From contig KB906724.1 of the NCBI GenBank assembly GCA_000381565.1, positions 716,350 to 780,349 on the forward strand: a stretch of 64,000 nucleotides of DNA. Reading direction: 5' to 3'. The notes under the pieces are model-generated. The model did no database searches. It worked only from the letters and a program-made list of their open reading frames with translations, and was not told the origin of the DNA. Every line of letters begins with the position of its first letter. Position 1 is the stretch's first letter. Source of the stretch: Oxalobacteraceae bacterium AB_14 (GTDB lineage: Bacteria > Pseudomonadota > Gammaproteobacteria > Burkholderiales > Burkholderiaceae_D). Of the stretch, positions 28,452 to 37,292 are shown in pieces. A program made the translations under genes and the position numbers.

Positions 28452-29519
28452 GTGTTACCAGATAAAAACGTCACCGCCGGGAGCGTCCCGCGCACCCTGG
28501 TCATTTCCCCCAACTGGATCGGCGACGCCGTCATGGCCCAGCCCTTGCTGCAACTGCTGCGCGCCGCCCATCCGCAGCGGCCGATCGACGTACTGGCGCC
28601 GCCGGCGGTGTCGCCGGTGTGGCGGCAGATGGCCGAAGTCGACCAGGTGCTGGAAACCCCGTTCCGCCACGGCGCGCTGCAACTGCGGGAGCGCTGGAAA
28701 TATGCGCGCCTGCTGCGCCGGCGCGGCTACGCCGACGCCTATGTGCTGCCCAACACCATCAAATACGCGCTGATCCCCTGGCTGGCCGGGATCGGGCGCC
28801 GGGTCGGCTACAAGGGCGAGAGCCGGCACGGCCTGATCAATGTGATGCACCGCGATGAAACGCCGCCGCGGCCGATGGTGGCGTTCTACGCCGCGCTGGC
28901 GACGGCGCCGCAGGCGCTGCAGGACGCCGCCCGGCGCGCCGCCCTGCCCAGGCCGCGCATGGCGGTCGGCGCGCAGCAGATGGCCGAGGTGCTGCGGCGC
29001 CACGGCGTCGATCCGGCGCGGCCGCTGGTGGCGTTCGCGCCGGGCGCCGAGTTCGGCGGCGCCAAGCGCTGGCCGGCGGCGCACTTCGCCGGCCTGGCGC
29101 AAGCGCTGCTGGCGCGCGACGGCGCCACCCAGATCGCCTTGCTCGGTTCGCCCAAGGACCAGCCGGCCTGCGCCGAGGTGGCGGCCGGCGTGGCGGGCGG
29201 CGCCCTGTTCAACCTGGCCGGCTCGACCAGCCTGGCCGAGGCCATCGCCCTGATCGCCGCCAGCGCCGCCGTGGTCGCCAACGATTCCGGCCTGCTGCAC
29301 ATCGCCTCGGCGCTGAACCGGCCGGTGGTGGCGCTGTACGGGCCCACCGATCCCGACCACGCGCCGCCGTTTTCCGACATGGCGGCGGCGCTGTCGCTGC
29401 GGCTGGCCTGCGCGCCGTGCAGGCAGCGCGAATGTCCGCTGGGCCACCAGGATTGCATGGTCAAGCTGACGCCGGAGCTGGTGTGGCGCAGCCTGCACCC
29501 CATGCTGCCGGCGGCCTGA
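28452..29519 (+). CDS. waaF: Lipopolysaccharide heptosyltransferase II (GT9)
   Basis: 355 residues from GTG 28452 (the extended N-terminus at 28383 looks non-coding). The nucleotide-sugar region has TLVISPNWIGDAVMAQPLL, FAPGAEFGGAKRWP and NDSGLLHIASALNRPVVALY, matching WaaF. It transfers the second L-glycero-D-manno-heptose to the LPS inner core in the cytoplasm. It is divergent from the ligase/GT9 fusion (162-nt spacer), consistent with an LPS-core pair. Confidence 0.85.
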   Translation: MLPDKNVTAGSVPRTLVISPNWIGDAVMAQPLLQLLRAAHPQRPIDVLAPPAVSPVWRQMAEVDQVLETPFRHGALQLRERWKYARLLRRRGYADAYVLPNTIKYALIPWLAGIGRRVGYKGESRHGLINVMHRDETPPRPMVAFYAALATAPQALQDAARRAALPRPRMAVGAQQMAEVLRRHGVDPARPLVAFAPGAEFGGAKRWPAAHFAGLAQALLARDGATQIALLGSPKDQPACAEVAAGVAGGALFNLAGSTSLAEAIALIAASAAVVANDSGLLHIASALNRPVVALYGPTDPDHAPPFSDMAAALSLRLACAPCRQRECPLGHQDCMVKLTPELVWRSLHPMLPAA

Positions 29520-29532
29520 GCCATGCCGCGCC

Positions 29533-31092
29533 ATGTATAAGCGCTACACGATCACGTTCTGGGCCACGCTGTTCGTCGGCGTGGTCTGCCTGTCGCTGGT
29601 GGCGGTCGACGTCTGGCGCAGCCTGATCGCGCGCGACGCCCAGGTGCTGGAGATGGAACGGCTGAACTCGAACGTGGCGCGCGCCATGGCGCAGCACGCC
29701 GACGACACCATCAAGGCCGCCGACACCGCGCTGGCCGACCTGGTCGAACGGGTCGAGACCGACGGCGTGGGCGCGCCGCAGCTGGCGCGGGTGCGCCGGC
29801 AGATGCTGCAGCACGTGACCAACCTGCCGCAGCTGGCCGGCCTGTTCATCTACGGCGAAGCCGGCCAGTGGCTGGTCAACTCGCCGGCCGTGCTGGGGCC
29901 TACGCTCAACAACGCCGACCGCGAATACTTTGTGTACCACCGCACCCATGCCGGGCGCGGGCCGCATGTGGGCGAGCCGGTGATCAGCCGCAGCAGCGGC
30001 AAGTGGATCATCCCGGTGTCGCGCCGCCTGAACAAGGCCGACGGCAGCTTCGCCGGCGTGGCGCTGGCCACATTGGACATCGACTACTTCCGCCGCTTCT
30101 ACCAGAGCTTCGACATTGGCGCGCGCGGCGCGGTGGCGCTGATCTCCGGCCAGGGCGTGCTGATGCTGCGCCAGCCGTTCGACGAGCGCCGGGTCGGCAT
30201 CAGCCTGCGCGACACTGCGCTGTTCCAGGCCTACCGCGCCCAGCGCAACGGCAAAGGCCTGTTCGCCTCGTCCAACGACAACGAAGTACGCTACAACAAC
30301 TACCGCGCGCTGGAGCACTATCCGCTGTTCGTGACGGCCGCGCTGTCTCAGGAAGAGATGCTGGAGCACTGGCGCCACGACAGCTTCATGCGCTCGATCG
30401 GCGTGATCGTGCTGGCCGCGCTGCTGGGCTTTTTCGGCAAGCGCCTGGTGGGCCAGATCAATTTGCGGGTGCAGGCCCAGGCCGAGCTGTTGCAGGCGCG
30501 CGACGCGCTGGAAAGCGCCAACCGCACGCTGGAACGGCTGGCGCTGCAGGACGGCCTGACCGGTCTGGCCAACCGCCGCCAGCTCGACGTCACGCTCGGC
30601 AATGAATTCAGCCGCGCCATGCGCCATGCCGACACGCTGGCGTTCGTGATGATCGACGTCGACTACTTCAAGCAGTACAACGACCTGTACGGCCACGGCG
30701 CCGGCGACGATTGCCTGCGCGCCGTGAGCCAGCTGATCCGCGCATTGACGCCCAAGCGCGCCGGCGACGTGGTGGCGCGCTACGGCGGCGAGGAAATCGC
30801 TATCCTGCTGCCGAACACCGAGCTCGATGGCGCGCAGGCGGTGGCCGAGCGCATCCGGCTGGCGATCGAGGCCTTGCAGACCGCGCACCGCGGCAGCCCG
30901 TTCGGCATGGTGACCATCAGCGCCGGCGTGGCGGCGCTGGCGCCGCGGCGCGGCGACAGCTCCGGCCAGCTGGTGGCGGCGGCCGACAAGGCGCTGTACG
31001 CGGCCAAGTCCGCCGGCCGCAACCAGGTCGGCGTGGCCGCCATGGCGGCGTCGGCAACCACGCCGGCGCCGACGCCGGACGGCGCCGCCTAG
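29533..31092 (+). CDS. Cache-type membrane diguanylate cyclase
   Basis: 519 residues. An N-terminal membrane segment (ITFWATLFVGVVCLSLVAVD) and a second near 290-310 enclose a periplasmic Cache-like sensor domain (LNNADREYFVYHR, VISRSSGKWIIPVSRR). The GGDEF domain at about 340-500 has LTGLANRR, the active-site loop GGEEI and a likely intact metal site (FVMIDVDYFKQYND). It makes cyclic di-GMP. It starts 13 nt after waaF and its stop shares the palindrome CTAG with the convergent hydrolase gene. Confidence 0.9.
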   Translation: MYKRYTITFWATLFVGVVCLSLVAVDVWRSLIARDAQVLEMERLNSNVARAMAQHADDTIKAADTALADLVERVETDGVGAPQLARVRRQMLQHVTNLPQLAGLFIYGEAGQWLVNSPAVLGPTLNNADREYFVYHRTHAGRGPHVGEPVISRSSGKWIIPVSRRLNKADGSFAGVALATLDIDYFRRFYQSFDIGARGAVALISGQGVLMLRQPFDERRVGISLRDTALFQAYRAQRNGKGLFASSNDNEVRYNNYRALEHYPLFVTAALSQEEMLEHWRHDSFMRSIGVIVLAALLGFFGKRLVGQINLRVQAQAELLQARDALESANRTLERLALQDGLTGLANRRQLDVTLGNEFSRAMRHADTLAFVMIDVDYFKQYNDLYGHGAGDDCLRAVSQLIRALTPKRAGDVVARYGGEEIAILLPNTELDGAQAVAERIRLAIEALQTAHRGSPFGMVTISAGVAALAPRRGDSSGQLVAAADKALYAAKSAGRNQVGVAAMAASATTPAPTPDGAA

Positions 31093-31799
31093 CGCGCCGT
31101 CAGCTGGCGCAGCGCGGCGTGGGCCACCGGCGGCGAGACCACGTGGGCGCCGTCGAATTCCGCATAGCGCACCTCGTAGCCTTCGCCGGCCAGGCGCACG
31201 GCGATGGCCTTGCCCCGTTCCACCGACAGCACCCGGTCGCCCTTGCCGTGGGCGACGAACACGCGCGGCATGCCGCTGCGCCGCAGCGGCGCCATGAAGC
31301 CGGGCGAGAAGGCCAGGATGTCGGAAAACAGCTCGCCGTTCATCAGCCCGACCGACAGCGCATAGGAGGCGCCGTCGGAGAAGCCGCCGAGGGTGACGGC
31401 GCCGGCATCGACCGCATAGCGCTGCATGGTCCACGCCAGTAAACGGTCGATGAAGGCGAGGTCGGGGCCGTAGCCGCCGCGCAGCACGTCCCAGCTGGTC
31501 GACAGCGCCTCCGGCATCAACAGCAGCGAGCCGTGCAGGGTGGCGTGCGCCAGCGCGATGGCGTCGCCGCCGCCGTGCTGGCCGCCGGCGCCGTGCAGCA
31601 GCACCAGCAGCGGCAGCGGCGTGGCGCCGTCGTGCGGCGGCACGTGCAGGCGCGCGTGGCGATGGTTGGGGAAGGCCAGGCGGTGGCTGCCGGGCGGCAG
31701 CGGCAGGGGCGGCGCGGCCGCTGGCTGGCGCGGCAGCGCGGGACGGGCGTGCAGCCGCCCGTCACTGTAGGGCGCGCTCTGCTTGTCGGCGCCGTCCAT
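31089..31799 (-). CDS. Alpha/beta hydrolase (esterase-like)
   Basis: 236 residues. The oxyanion region LLVLLHGAGGQHGGG precedes the nucleophile elbow GFSDGAS; FVAHGKGDRVL and DGAHVV supply the Asp and His region. Similar to phospholipase/carboxylesterase-like hydrolases of unknown substrate. There is no clear signal peptide. Its stop overlaps that of the diguanylate cyclase by 4 nt (convergent genes). Confidence 0.8.
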   Translation of the reverse strand: MDGADKQSAPYSDGRLHARPALPRQPAAAPPLPLPPGSHRLAFPNHRHARLHVPPHDGATPLPLLVLLHGAGGQHGGGDAIALAHATLHGSLLLMPEALSTSWDVLRGGYGPDLAFIDRLLAWTMQRYAVDAGAVTLGGFSDGASYALSVGLMNGELFSDILAFSPGFMAPLRRSGMPRVFVAHGKGDRVLSVERGKAIAVRLAGEGYEVRYAEFDGAHVVSPPVAHAALRQLTAR

Positions 31800-31909
31800 G
31801 CGATCTCACAAATGCCTGTTTGCGCACATAAGCGGTCGGCTCCCAGCTGTCGCGGTTGAAGATGCGAACATTCCAGTCGGTGTCCCGTTAAGGTAACTGT
31901 GATTAATAT

Positions 31910-31915
31910 TATAAT
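31910..31915 (+). promoter_or_regulatory. -10 box of the exported-protein gene
   Basis: TATAAT lies in an AT-rich stretch, with a leader of about 22 nt to the start codon at 31944, which has AAGGG 6 nt upstream. The -35 is poor. Confidence 0.45.
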
Positions 31916-31943
31916 TATTTGTCGTACCAATCAAGGGTCCCAT

Positions 31944-32426
31944 ATGGCTGTCCTTAAAATTCTTACCGGTATCATGCTGCTTGGCGCCGCCGCCGTCGTG
32001 GCCGCCGAAACGGGCGCCACCCTGCACGTGCTGAACGACGCCGAGTTGCGCGGCGTGTCGACACCGATCCCGGCGCCGGCGCCGCGCCCGCCGGCCCGGT
32101 CGCTGAGCCGGGGCTTGTTTCCATTGCTTGGCTTGTTCGGGGGCGGGGCCGGCAGCAAGGCCGCCGGCATGGGAACGCAGCTGTTCCCGCTGCTGGGCTT
32201 GCTGAACGCCGATGTGACGGCCAGGGATGTGGCGTACGGGACGGACGGCGCGGCCTTGCGCATGAACGCGGACGGCTCGGTCAACCTGGCGTTGCCGGCG
32301 ACGATCGGCGAGCTCGACCTGCAAAACATCCGCACCGGCGTCAACGACAACAGCAATTTCGGTTCGATGCAGATCAAGGGCATCGACTTGAGCCGCACTG
32401 TGATCAGCGTGACGCCGACCCGCTAG
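31944..32426 (+). CDS. Small exported protein of unknown function
   Basis: 160 residues from ATG 31944. A signal peptide (ILTGIMLLGAAAVVAAE) is followed by a Pro-rich stretch (PIPAPAPRPPAR) and a repeated phrase LFPLLGLF / LFPLLGLLN. The C-terminal part alternates beta-prone residues (SVNLALPATIGELDLQNI, then IKGIDLSRTVIS). The mature start (LHVLNDAELRGVS) recalls the DDAELSGVSG motif of some surface-exported proteins; this is a weak resemblance. It is a single gene with its own promoter. Confidence 0.6.
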   Translation: MAVLKILTGIMLLGAAAVVAAETGATLHVLNDAELRGVSTPIPAPAPRPPARSLSRGLFPLLGLFGGGAGSKAAGMGTQLFPLLGLLNADVTARDVAYGTDGAALRMNADGSVNLALPATIGELDLQNIRTGVNDNSNFGSMQIKGIDLSRTVISVTPTR

Positions 32427-32473
32427 CGTTACGCCCGAAGGTCAGGCGCACATATGGCGTCGTGCGCCTGCGC

Positions 32474-32600
32474 CTAGCGGTCCTGTTGGGGAGCCAGCTT
32501 CTGCGCCAGCCGTACGGCGTTGCGGCCTGTATGCTTGGCGCTGTACAAGGCGGCATCGGCTTGCGCCAGCAAGGCCGCCGGCGTATTTGTACACTCCAAT
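32474..32600 (-). pseudogene. C-terminal remnant of a GGDEF domain
   Basis: The minus strand encodes LLAQADAALYSAKHTGRNAV near the C-terminal end of a frame, which is the last helix of a GGDEF domain (compare AADKALYAAKSAGRNQVGVA in the cyclase at 29533). The upstream part does not continue as GGDEF; the fragment ends in AT-richer foreign sequence. It is probably a gene cut by the insertion that brought the ATPase/DUF4276 pair. Confidence 0.65.
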
Positions 32601-33091
32601 GCAATCTGTTGACGTCTGTAATTTCTTGTAAGTCTTTGATTGTTTGTGTTTTTACTGCCTATCGGCGTACATTGACGTCCCGCACAGTGGTCGCTAATAT
32701 GAGTAGTTACGTGTGTAGCCAGCCGCAAAATGACGAGCGATGACAGGAAAATCCAGTTGCAATATTCGCTCAGGGCGGTGCGGCGGCGGGCCAACCGTCA
32801 AATTTTCGGCAGCGGGCTAAGCCGCTCAATCGGCAGAGAAAACCCCAAGTTTGTTATGACTCATTGCATAGGGTAAAGTGACTACTTTTCCATCCATGGC
32901 ACCGCCACCGCAGTCAATGACAATCAAGAAGAATGCCGCTCCAGCCATGAGCAATGAAATTTTTTCCAGACCTGCCCAAATAGTGCGACGCGGTTGCACC
33001 AATTGAGCTGGGCGCATATTCGCGCCACGTGGGCAGCGCATGACGCAACGAAAAGCCGCGTAGTCGCCGCAAAAATTCCAAGGAACAAAAC
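32601..33091. other. Low-GC intergenic stretch upstream of the ATPase gene
   Basis: About 490 bases of clearly lower GC than the surroundings. I see no convincing gene apart from a weak minus-strand frame at 32826-33017. It probably marks the left edge of a horizontally acquired segment and should hold the promoter of the ATPase gene; no strong -35/-10 pair stands out. Confidence 0.4.
32826..33017 (-). CDS. Possible small membrane protein
   Basis: 63 residues from ATG 33017. One hydrophobic stretch (ISLLMAGAAFFLIVIDCGGG) suggests a membrane segment. No ribosome site is obvious and no family is recognised; it may be spurious. It diverges from the ATPase gene. Confidence 0.25.
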   Translation of the reverse strand: MRPAQLVQPRRTIWAGLEKISLLMAGAAFFLIVIDCGGGAMDGKVVTLPYAMSHNKLGVFSAD

Positions 33092-34285
33092 ATGAGAATC
33101 GAATCGATCCATCTGAAGAATTTCAAGGCCTTTCGCGACGTCCATGTAACGAACATTCCTTCCTTTCTGGTAGTCGTTGGTGCCAACGGTACTGGTAAAT
33201 CAACGCTGTTTGACGTTTTCGGTTTTTTACACGACTGCCTTAAAGGGAATGTCCGGCAAGCACTGGACAAACGCGGTCGCTTTGCCGAAGTGCTGAGTCG
33301 GGGTTGCAATCCTCAGGAGGACACCATCCTGATCGAGCTACAGTACCGTATGGCAATCACCGGGGTGGAACGACTGGTGACGTATTCGTTGGAAATCGGC
33401 GAACAGAAAGGCGTACCCGTCGTGCTCAAGGAGATATTGCGCTACAAACGGGGACGTTACGGCAGCCCGTATCACTTCCTCAATTTTGCCAGCGGTGAAG
33501 GGTATGCCATCACCAATGAAGAAGAGTTCAACAAAACTGATGACGAACTTGATCGAGAGACACAAAGAGTGCCCCCTGAGACTTTGGCCATCAAGGGAGT
33601 TGGGCAATTTGAACGGTTCAAGGCTGCCAGTGCTTTCCGTGAAATGATCGAAAACTGGCACGTATCGGATTTTCACATCAATGCGGCGCGCGGACGTAAG
33701 GACGCCACCGGAGAAATTGAGCACCTGTCGGAAACCGGGGACAATCTACCGTTGGTTGCGCGTTACCTGCACGAACAGCACCCCGACATCTTCAATAACA
33801 TCCTGGCGACCATGGCTAGGCGTGTTCCCGGCGTTTCATCCGTGGAACCGAAATTGATGGACGACGGCTATCTCACGCTGCGTTTTCAGGACGGGTCTTT
33901 CAAGACGCCATTTCTTGATCGGTATGTGTCAGATGGCACAATCAAGATGTTTGCCTATCTGGTGCTGCTGCACGACCCTCAGCCTCACCCCCTATTGTGT
34001 GTGGAAGAGCCAGAAAATCAGCTGTACCCGCAACTTATGGCAGAACTTGCGGAGGAATTCCGCAGCTACGCAAATCGGGGCGGTCAGGTGTTCGTCACCA
34101 CACATTCGCCTGACTTTCTCAACGCGCTCCAGCTTGAGGAGGTATGCTGGTTAGTGAAGCAGGATGGGTGTACGGACATCCATCGCGCCAAGGACAATGT
34201 ACAGATTGCTGCTTACATGGCGGAAGGCGATCAGCTCGGTTACCTTTGGAAACAAGGGTTCTTCGACGGCGTTGATCCTAAATGA
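33092..34285 (+). CDS. AAA family ATPase (ABC/SMC-like), candidate defence ATPase
   Basis: 397 residues, start preceded by AAGGAAC. The N-terminus IESIHLKNFKAFRDV leads to Walker A GANGTGKST (30-38). The C-terminal part has the ABC-like Walker B CVEEPENQLYPQL (E305/E306) and the H-loop VFVTTHSPDFLNAL. This is the AAA_21/RecF-like class found in OLD, Gabija, PARIS and AbiL-type systems. It overlaps the DUF4276 gene by 4 nt (ATGA), implying translational coupling. GC and codon use are lower than neighbours, indicating transfer. It is probably a sensor or motor; a function in repair cannot be excluded. Confidence 0.85.
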   Translation: MRIESIHLKNFKAFRDVHVTNIPSFLVVVGANGTGKSTLFDVFGFLHDCLKGNVRQALDKRGRFAEVLSRGCNPQEDTILIELQYRMAITGVERLVTYSLEIGEQKGVPVVLKEILRYKRGRYGSPYHFLNFASGEGYAITNEEEFNKTDDELDRETQRVPPETLAIKGVGQFERFKAASAFREMIENWHVSDFHINAARGRKDATGEIEHLSETGDNLPLVARYLHEQHPDIFNNILATMARRVPGVSSVEPKLMDDGYLTLRFQDGSFKTPFLDRYVSDGTIKMFAYLVLLHDPQPHPLLCVEEPENQLYPQLMAELAEEFRSYANRGGQVFVTTHSPDFLNALQLEEVCWLVKQDGCTDIHRAKDNVQIAAYMAEGDQLGYLWKQGFFDGVDPK

Positions 34286-34863
34286 AGGAATTGATCTTTC
34301 TATTGGAAGAACCGTCGGCCAAAGCCATGCTGGAGTCCTTGCTGCCACGGATACTAAACGAAGACATTCAGTTTCGCTGCATTCCCTTCGAGGGAAAGCA
34401 AGACCTGGAAAAACAGTTGGTCCGTAAGATCCGCGCTTACCACAACGATAAGGCGCGCTTCATCGTGATGCGCGATCAAGACAGTCATCCCGATTGCACG
34501 ACGCTCAAGCGCGGGCTTCTCGACCTGTGTAACGATGCTGGCAAGGCTGATCAATGCGTAGTCCGTATTGCATGCATGGAGTTGGAAACTTTTTATTTAG
34601 CCGATTTGCAGGCTGTGGAACAGGCGCTGCAGCTCCAAGGATTGGTAGCACAACAGCAAACCCGAAAGTTTCGAGCGCCAGACCGGTTGGGCAGCCCTAG
34701 CAAAGAACTGAAAACGTTGACGAAGCAGCGCTATGAAAAGGTTGCTGGTTCACGTGCGATAGGCAAACATCTCAATCTGGACAACGAACGCTCGCCAAGT
34801 TCCCGTAATCTGATTGCAGCAATCCGGCGCATGGAAAGTGAACTCATTGGGATGAACGCATGA
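34282..34863 (+). CDS. DUF4276 (TOPRIM-like) partner of the ATPase
   Basis: 193 residues. Residues 5-15 (IFLLEEPSAKAML, with E9/E10) and VMRDQDSHPD (D65, D67) look like the glutamate and DxD motifs of TOPRIM folds, as found in OLD-type nucleases and RloB/AbiLii-like proteins. An aromatic/acid stretch (CMELETFYLAD) near 110 is typical of DUF4276. It is coupled to the preceding ATPase gene (ATGA overlap). Effector nuclease or RNase is a plausible role (inference). Confidence 0.8.
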   Translation: MKELIFLLEEPSAKAMLESLLPRILNEDIQFRCIPFEGKQDLEKQLVRKIRAYHNDKARFIVMRDQDSHPDCTTLKRGLLDLCNDAGKADQCVVRIACMELETFYLADLQAVEQALQLQGLVAQQQTRKFRAPDRLGSPSKELKTLTKQRYEKVAGSRAIGKHLNLDNERSPSSRNLIAAIRRMESELIGMNA

Positions 34864-34953
34864 ACACAGGCGCTTAGCGCAGAAGCTGAGGTAGGCACCC
34901 TCGTCACAATTGCATCAGTGCCAGCAACGGGTTCTAGTCCTTTTGAATTGCTG

Positions 34954-36420
34954 CTACATCAAAATCACGTCATACTGCTCCTGGTGATAAGCCGTCTCCA
35001 CCTGCAGCGAGATCTTCTTGCCGATGAAGTCGCCCAGCATCGCCAGATGCTGCGATTCCTCTTCCAGGAACATGTCGACCACCTCCTGCGAGGCGAGGAT
35101 GCGGAATTCGCGCGGGTTGAACTGCTTGGCTTCGCGCAGCAGTTCGCGCAGGATTTCGTAGCAGATGGTGCGCGAGGTCTTCACTTGTCCCTTGCCGCTG
35201 CACGCCGGGCACGGTTCGCACAGGATGTGCGCCAGCGATTCGCGGGTGCGCTTGCGCGTCATCTCCACCAGCCCCAGCGCCGAGAAGCCCGACACCGACA
35301 CCTTGGTGCGGTCGCGCGACAAGGTCTTCTTCAACTCCTGCAGCACGGCGTTGCGGTGCTCGGTGTTTTCCATGTCGATGAAGTCGAGGATGATGATGCC
35401 GCCCAGGTTGCGCAGCCGCAGCTGGCGCGCGATCGCGTGCGCCGCCTCCAGGTTGGTCTTGAAGATGGTGTCGGCAAAATTGCGGCCGCCGACGAAGCCG
35501 CCGGTGTTGACGTCGATGGTGGTCATCGCCTCGGTCTGGTCGACGATCAGGTAGCCGCCCGACTTCAGGTCCACGCGCCGGCCCAGCGCGCGCAGGATCT
35601 CTTCCTCCACGCCGTACAGGTCGAACAGCGGGCGCTCGCCGGTGTAGTGCTGCAGACGCGGCAGCACGCCCGGCGTGTAGGCCTTGCCGAATTCCTGCAA
35701 GGCCAGGTGGTTCTCGCGCGAGTCGACCTGGATGGTGGCGGTGTCGTCGTGGACGAAGTCGCGCAGCACGCGCTGGGCCAGGCTCAGGTCCTGGTGCAGC
35801 AGGGTGGTGGCCGGCTTGGTCTTGGCGCCGAGCAGGATCGCGCCCCAGGTCTTGCGCAGGTATTCGACGTCGGCCGCGATGTCGGAGTCGGACGCGTCCT
35901 CGGCCTGGGTGCGCACGATGTAGCCGCCTTTTTCATCGGCCGGCAGCAGGCTTTGCAGCCGCACGCGCAGCGCTTCGCGCTCCGATTCCTTTTCGATCTT
36001 CTGCGAGATGCCGATGTGGGCGTCCTGCGGCAGGTAGACCAGCATGCGGCCGGCGATCGAGATCTGGGTCGACAGGCGCGCGCCCTTGGTGCCGATCGGG
36101 TCCTTGATCACCTGCACCGTCAGCACCTGGCCGTCGAACAGGATCTTCTCGATCGGGGTCGGCACGGCGTTCTGGCCGCCGTCGTGCGGACGGGCTTCCC
36201 AGATGTCGGCCACGTGCAGGAAGGCCGCGCGCTCCAGGCCGATGTCGATGAAGGCCGACTGCATGCCGGGCAGCACCCGCACGACCTTGCCGGAGTAAAC
36301 ATTCCCGGCCAGGCCGCGCGTGAGCGTGCGTTCGATGTGCAGCTCTTGCACGGCGCCCTGCAAGATGAGGGCGACCCGGGTTTCCTGCGGGGTGATGTTG
36401 ATCAGGATGTCTTCGTTCAT
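34954..36420 (-). CDS. rng: Ribonuclease G
   Basis: 488 residues from ATG 36420. An S1-like N-terminal domain (GNVYSGKVVRVLPGMQSAFIDIG) is followed by the RNase E/G catalytic core with the Mg site (TTIDVNTGGFVG and GGIIILDFIDM) and the Zn-link cysteines CEPCPAC. It processes the 5' end of 16S rRNA and degrades mRNA in the cytoplasm. Last gene of the minus-strand cluster yebC-purD-hemF-nadD-rsfS-rlmH-maf-rng; in this lineage rng follows maf as here. Confidence 0.93.
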   Translation of the reverse strand: MNEDILINITPQETRVALILQGAVQELHIERTLTRGLAGNVYSGKVVRVLPGMQSAFIDIGLERAAFLHVADIWEARPHDGGQNAVPTPIEKILFDGQVLTVQVIKDPIGTKGARLSTQISIAGRMLVYLPQDAHIGISQKIEKESEREALRVRLQSLLPADEKGGYIVRTQAEDASDSDIAADVEYLRKTWGAILLGAKTKPATTLLHQDLSLAQRVLRDFVHDDTATIQVDSRENHLALQEFGKAYTPGVLPRLQHYTGERPLFDLYGVEEEILRALGRRVDLKSGGYLIVDQTEAMTTIDVNTGGFVGGRNFADTIFKTNLEAAHAIARQLRLRNLGGIIILDFIDMENTEHRNAVLQELKKTLSRDRTKVSVSGFSALGLVEMTRKRTRESLAHILCEPCPACSGKGQVKTSRTICYEILRELLREAKQFNPREFRILASQEVVDMFLEEESQHLAMLGDFIGKKISLQVETAYHQEQYDVILM

Positions 36421-36509
36421 TTGTCTCTGCGGTCTCGAGTGCCGTTGCGGTGGGACGATCATACACGGCGCCCGGAGGACCGGCAAATCAACCCGCACTG
36501 CAGCTGCAA

Positions 36510-36539
36510 GGGGTCTGACCCCGTACGGGGTCAGACCCC
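36510..36539. repeat. GGGGTC palindromic element
   Basis: GGGGTCTGACCCC, spacer GTAC, then GGGGTCAGACCCC: a perfect 13-bp inverted repeat in which each arm is itself nearly palindromic. It sits between maf and rng and has no T-run. Probably a dispersed REP-like element. Confidence 0.85.
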
Positions 36540-36557
36540 GGTGTGCGGGTCGCGGGG

Positions 36558-37178
36558 TCAGGGTAGCGGCAAACCCGCCTGCCGCAGCAGTTGTGCGGTT
36601 TCGTACAGCGGCAGGCCCATGATGCCGGAATGGCTGCCGGCGATGTGTTCGATGAACTGCGCGGCCGGGCCCTGGATGCCGTAGCCGCCGGCCTTGTCGT
36701 AGGGTTCCTGGGTGGCGCAATAGGCGCTGATGGCGGCCGGCGACAGCACGCCGAAGGTCACGTCCGACACCTGCGTGATCTGGCCGGCGAAGTCGGTCGA
36801 GTGCACGGCGATCGCGGTCAGCACCTGGTGGGTGCGGCCGGACAGCTGCTGCAGCATGGCGATGGCTTCGTTGGGCGTGGCCGGCTTGCCGAGAATGGCG
36901 CCGTCGATGGTGACGGTGGTGTCGGCCGCCAGCACCACGCGCGGCGCCATGCGGCGCTTGACCACCAGGTCGGCCGCGAACGCGGCTTTTTCGCGCGCCA
37001 CGCGCGCCACGTAGTCGAGCGGCGCCTCGCCGGGCAGCACTTCTTCGGTGACGTCGGGACCGCGCGGGCCGTCGCTGCGCAGCAGCAGCAGTTCGAAATC
37101 GATGCCCACCTGGCGCAGCAGTTCGCGCCGGCGCGGGCTTTTTGAAGCGAGGTAGATCTTTTTGTCGACCGGTTTCAT
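36558..37178 (-). CDS. maf: Maf-family nucleoside triphosphate pyrophosphatase
   Basis: 206 residues. The N-terminal phosphate-binding motif IYLASKSPRRRELLRQVG is diagnostic, followed by VVLAADTTVTIDGAILGKP and the ending GYGIQGPAAQFIEHIAGSHSG. It hydrolyses modified or non-canonical NTPs and so guards nucleotide pools; the Maf (dTTP/UTP-type) assignment rests on the family motif. In the housekeeping cluster between rlmH and rng, with a palindromic element after it. Confidence 0.9.
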   Translation of the reverse strand: MKPVDKKIYLASKSPRRRELLRQVGIDFELLLLRSDGPRGPDVTEEVLPGEAPLDYVARVAREKAAFAADLVVKRRMAPRVVLAADTTVTIDGAILGKPATPNEAIAMLQQLSGRTHQVLTAIAVHSTDFAGQITQVSDVTFGVLSPAAISAYCATQEPYDKAGGYGIQGPAAQFIEHIAGSHSGIMGLPLYETAQLLRQAGLPLP

Positions 37179-37292
37179 ATCTAATAATTATAAGGTCGTT
37201 AGAAAAGGGGCGCAGCTAGGCGTGGCGCCGAAGGCAGTACGGCAGGTACGACGAGGCGCCAACAACGACGCTGCGCTCCTTTTATTACGGCC

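Noticed and set aside
31089-31092. Overlap of stop codons of the diguanylate cyclase and hydrolase genes (CTAG)
   Set aside because: Convergent 4-nt overlap through a palindromic stop is common and needs no special explanation.
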